DNA of 64,000 bases from Rhizophagus irregularis (taxonomy: Eukaryota; Glomeromycota; Glomeromycetes; Glomerales; Glomeraceae), in contig NC_089454.1 in NCBI RefSeq assembly GCF_026210795.1, positions 1,860,001 through 1,924,000 on the forward strand, read 5' to 3'. The notes under the pieces are model-generated. The model searched no databases and had not been told where the DNA came from. It saw nothing but the letters and a program-made list of their open reading frames with translations. The position numbers and the translations under genes were made by a program. This document shows, one piece after another, positions 61,662 to 64,000 of the stretch. Position 1 is the first letter of the stretch. Every line of letters begins with the position of its first letter.

Positions 61662-62601
61662 TAGGGTTGGTAAAGTTCTTATTTCGGACCTAAAGACTCA
61701 GTCTTAAGACTGAGTCTGCAGATCTTTAAGTCCAATTTTTTGGACTAATAAGGAGTTAGTCTTAAATGAGTTCTAACCAATAAAAAGGGTTCTTACATTT
61801 GGTATATATATTACACGGTATTTTTAATTTTTGTTTGCATAAACTTACACAATGAAGCTTTAGGGGATGACAAAGGCTCGATTTTGTTGACTTGGAGAGT
61901 AATGACATTTTGGATAACATATTACGTACTGAAGGAAGTTCTCGAAAAACTTCACCTCTATGGAATTATGTAGATTGCAAAAGCCTAGCTCACCCGGAAG
62001 TACTTGTATGCAAAAGGTGCAATTATGTATTTTCTATTAAGTCAAGTAATACTACTATTGAACAGCATCTTTTAAATAAGCACAACATAATAATTCCAAA
62101 GGTTAGAAAGCAAACAACATTAAATTTCAAATGTACAGACCCTTGGCCTGCAAAAGAAAAATTGGAGCGAGATAAAGCAGTTGTTATTTGGATTATTGAT
62201 AACCAACAACCTTTTAGTGTTGTGGAAAATGAAAAATTTATTGAAATGATGCATATTTTCGATCCTCGTTACAAAATTCCTGATCGACATCAAATAAAAG
62301 AAATGATTATTGATGAATTTAATGAACGTCATTCTAATATTGGCTATGATTTACAAAAAATATCTAGTAAAGTTTCCTTCACTGCCGATATGTGGACATC
62401 AACTATAAGTAGCGAAGCATACCGCCTAACAATTCACTATATTGACCAAAATTGGGTTCTTCGGCATTTTTTACTTGATATTATTCCCTTTAAAGTTCGT
62501 CATACAGGAATCAATATGGCAGCAGCAATCACTAATGTTCTTAATGAATTCAACTTAGCAGGTAAAGCGTTAGCACTTACTACAGATAATGAATCTGCGA
62601 T
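61662..62601 (+). mobile_element. 5' part of a second hAT element
   Basis: It starts with tagggttggtaaagttctta and carries a BED/hAT transposase start. It is interrupted at 62602 by a CACTA element, and its right end must lie beyond the window. Confidence 0.6.
61892..62601 (+). pseudogene. hAT (ricesleeper/Zbed-type) transposase, 5' part
   Basis: The N-terminal BED zinc finger has LWNYVD, CKRCNYVF and HLLNKH (a C-x2-C...H-x4-H pattern, residues about 24-65). Then come DPWPAKEKLERDKAVVIWI, FDPRYKIPDRHQIKEMI and the catalytic block KVSFTADMWTS with the first Asp, and LALTTDNESAI with the second Asp, at which point the CACTA element begins. The C-terminal half with the catalytic Glu and the dimerisation region is outside the window. 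No ATG is in frame at the start of the homology (the frame opens after a stop near 61865), so an upstream exon or loss of the start is possible. It differs from the hAT transposase at 42-45 kb. Confidence 0.8.
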
Positions 62602-62939
62602 CACTAGTCAGAATAGTCCATTTCGTCCAAATTTCAAATTGACGAATGTTGGACGAAAGTTGATCTAACTTTGGCCGATCGTTGCCAAAAAAATCGTCAA
62701 AATTATTATGGACGATTTGCACAGTTCGCCTGCCACTTGGCAATCACAAATCGGTAAAAATTCGTTATTATCAGCAAAATTCGGAAACAAAACTATTTGT
62801 CAAACTTTTAGTTATAAAATATACACAAATCGATCTCAAAACACATTTACGAAAGATTACCAATTTATTTCTTTTGAAATGCCGGATTTAGTTTATTCAT
62901 AATAATAATAACCGATTTTATTCAATAATAAATCAAAAC

Positions 62940-63183
62940 TAAGGTTGCTTGCCGAAACCTAGGGGTTTAGGCAAGATGGCGTTTCGCCGAAAAGCGAAAT
63001 TCTGCCGAAACTATATTAAAGTTATATTAAAAAACTGGCGAAACTTTGGAGAAAGGCGAAACTGCCGAAACTTATTATAAATGCCGAAACTGCCGAAACT
63101 CTGCCGAAACTATAATAAATCTATAGTAAAATTTTGACGAAACTAATCGTAGGATTTTGAAGAGGTTTAGACAAGCAACCTTA
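62940..63183. mobile_element. hAT MITE, TAAGGTTGC family copy 3 (244 bp)
   Basis: An 8-bp target duplication atcaaaac lies at 62932-62939 and 63184-63191. Ends are taaggttgcttgccgaaacc and ggtttagacaagcaacctta. Confidence 0.95.
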
Positions 63184-63302
63184 ATCAAAACAATTAATTA
63201 TATATTTATTTTAATAAAATTTATTAAATTTATTACCAAAAAGCAGTCAATAATAAGAAATTAATATTTCGCAATAAATCTATCATAAAATGATAAAATG
63301 AA

Positions 63303-64000
63303 TCAATCATTATGTTCGGTTTGAGTATTATCATCAGTTTGTGACTGCGATTCACGATTTTCAGCCAGAGTATCAGGACCAGAAAAATCAGTATCGATGG
63401 GCGTATTTTGAGTTTTGTATGCCCATTTCGGAGCATTTTTAGGGTGTCGTAAGGTGATACAATAGCTTTCGTCATCATAGTTTCTCCCCCTCGTTAATTG
63501 CGCCGTCTGTAGAGAAAATACGTGAGTATCCAAGACGTTTCGGAGAAAATTAATAAGCTGTAAAGTCATAAAGTAATTAAAACAAATAAAATTAGTTGAT
63601 GTTTTTAATAAAATACGATAAAAAAAGATTATTATACCTCATCGGAACGCCAACTAAGGTTATAAACGATAATTTTTCTTTTACCATCCAGTTGTTCTTT
63701 ATCCATTTCTGAGTCTTCAGGTGAATGGTAGCAAGTATCTTTCAGAATGTTTAGGACCTCTGTCTTATCATAATCCTTTACTCGATCGTCATTACGTTTA
63801 AAAAGGGAAATAGCACCGGACTCTACGCGATTTTTTTCTGAAATATAATGAATGTTTAGTATCAATTTTGAAATGACAGTAAAAAGACAGATTCTACCTC
63901 GCTCAATCTGTTGTTTTTATGCAGTCTTCTGTTATCTTTATCAATTACACCTCGCTCAACATATAAAAGTCATGCTCTATGATGCTTGTGTAAGGCAGCT
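63303..64000 (-). CDS. CACTA accessory gene, paralogue of the one at 32-34 kb (partial)
   Basis: Exons 63303-63557, 63638-63837 and 63898 to beyond the window edge, with GT-AG introns. Blocks match those of the 32-34 kb gene in order: DKDNRRLHKNNRLSE against ENDKRRRHANSRRSD; YHSPEDSEMD...KIIVYNLSWRSDE against YHSPEESETD...KIVIRDLKWRSSS; LINFLRNVLDTHVFS against LHTFLRNYVDSVALS; and PKNAPKWAYKT against PINAPRTKDGY. The Gln/Thr/Asp-rich tail is shorter and lacks the DENQEEV repeats. A stop near 63955 lies at about the same place as a stop in the first copy. It is presumably a TnpA-like DNA-binding partner of the transposase (inference). Confidence 0.6.

Larger units (their letters stand above)
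62602..64000 (-). mobile_element. CACTA element, copy 3 (left part only)
   Basis: The end cactagtcagaatagtccat starts at 62602 within the hAT gene, after gat (62599-62601, expected target duplication). Subterminal words ttggacgaaagtt and atcgtcaaaattattatgga follow. It holds the MITE 62940-63183 and the accessory gene, in the same layout as copy 1. Confidence 0.75.

Noticed and set aside
1-64000. tRNA and rRNA genes
   Set aside because: I saw no cloverleaf with GGTTCGA-type T-arm and no rRNA signature. The ggttcgg words in the arrays belong to the satellite unit.

Overview
The window is very A+T-rich eukaryotic DNA. Coding sequence is split by short GT-AG introns of about 50-200 bp, and transposons fill most of the space. 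The gene set (LST8, an EDEM mannosidase, a conserved small fungal-looking protein), the intron style and the mix of hAT, CACTA/tnp2, mariner and Helitron elements suggest an early-diverging fungus, most likely an arbuscular mycorrhizal fungus (Glomeromycotina). That assignment is inference; no rRNA or other phylogenetic marker is present.

Layout. 0-20 kb: no intact host gene. It holds foldback elements, pyrimidine-rich minisatellites open in all three forward frames, a decayed intron-containing DDE transposase gene (3.36-6.93 kb), a set of elements nested inside each other (7.6-10.2 kb), mariner-type and hAT-type miniature elements, and AT-rich filler. 20.3-28.4 kb: an island of three apparently intact host genes. 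LST8 (minus) and EDEM (plus) diverge from a 657-bp intergenic region that itself contains one miniature transposon inside another; EDEM converges on a six-exon gene for a 284-residue protein. 28.4-31.8 kb: AT-rich DNA, a MULE-like MITE and a tandem repeat of about 145 bp.

31.8-64 kb: a dense transposon nest. A complete CACTA element (31844-38460, GGA target duplication) carries a decayed tnp2 transposase and an oppositely oriented accessory gene. Next comes a roughly 21-kb region bounded by CACTA-like ends (38541 and 59475), made of four blocks of a roughly 120-bp tandem repeat whose units look like exon plus intron. The blocks are broken by a 6-kb element (with a 3.2-kb hAT inside), a 5.3-kb element (with a 1.8-kb CACTA inside), a 353-bp Helitron and several MITEs. 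Many of these insertions were dated relative to one another by reading target-site duplications directly. The right end holds a CACTA transposase fragment hit by a hAT MITE, a hairpin minisatellite, and a hAT transposase gene cut by another CACTA copy that runs off the window and carries a paralogue of the accessory gene.

The most unusual signal is the repeated occurrence, in at least two unrelated non-autonomous transposons, of tandem modules that contain a splice donor, branch point, polypyrimidine tract and AG acceptor in the correct order and spacing.
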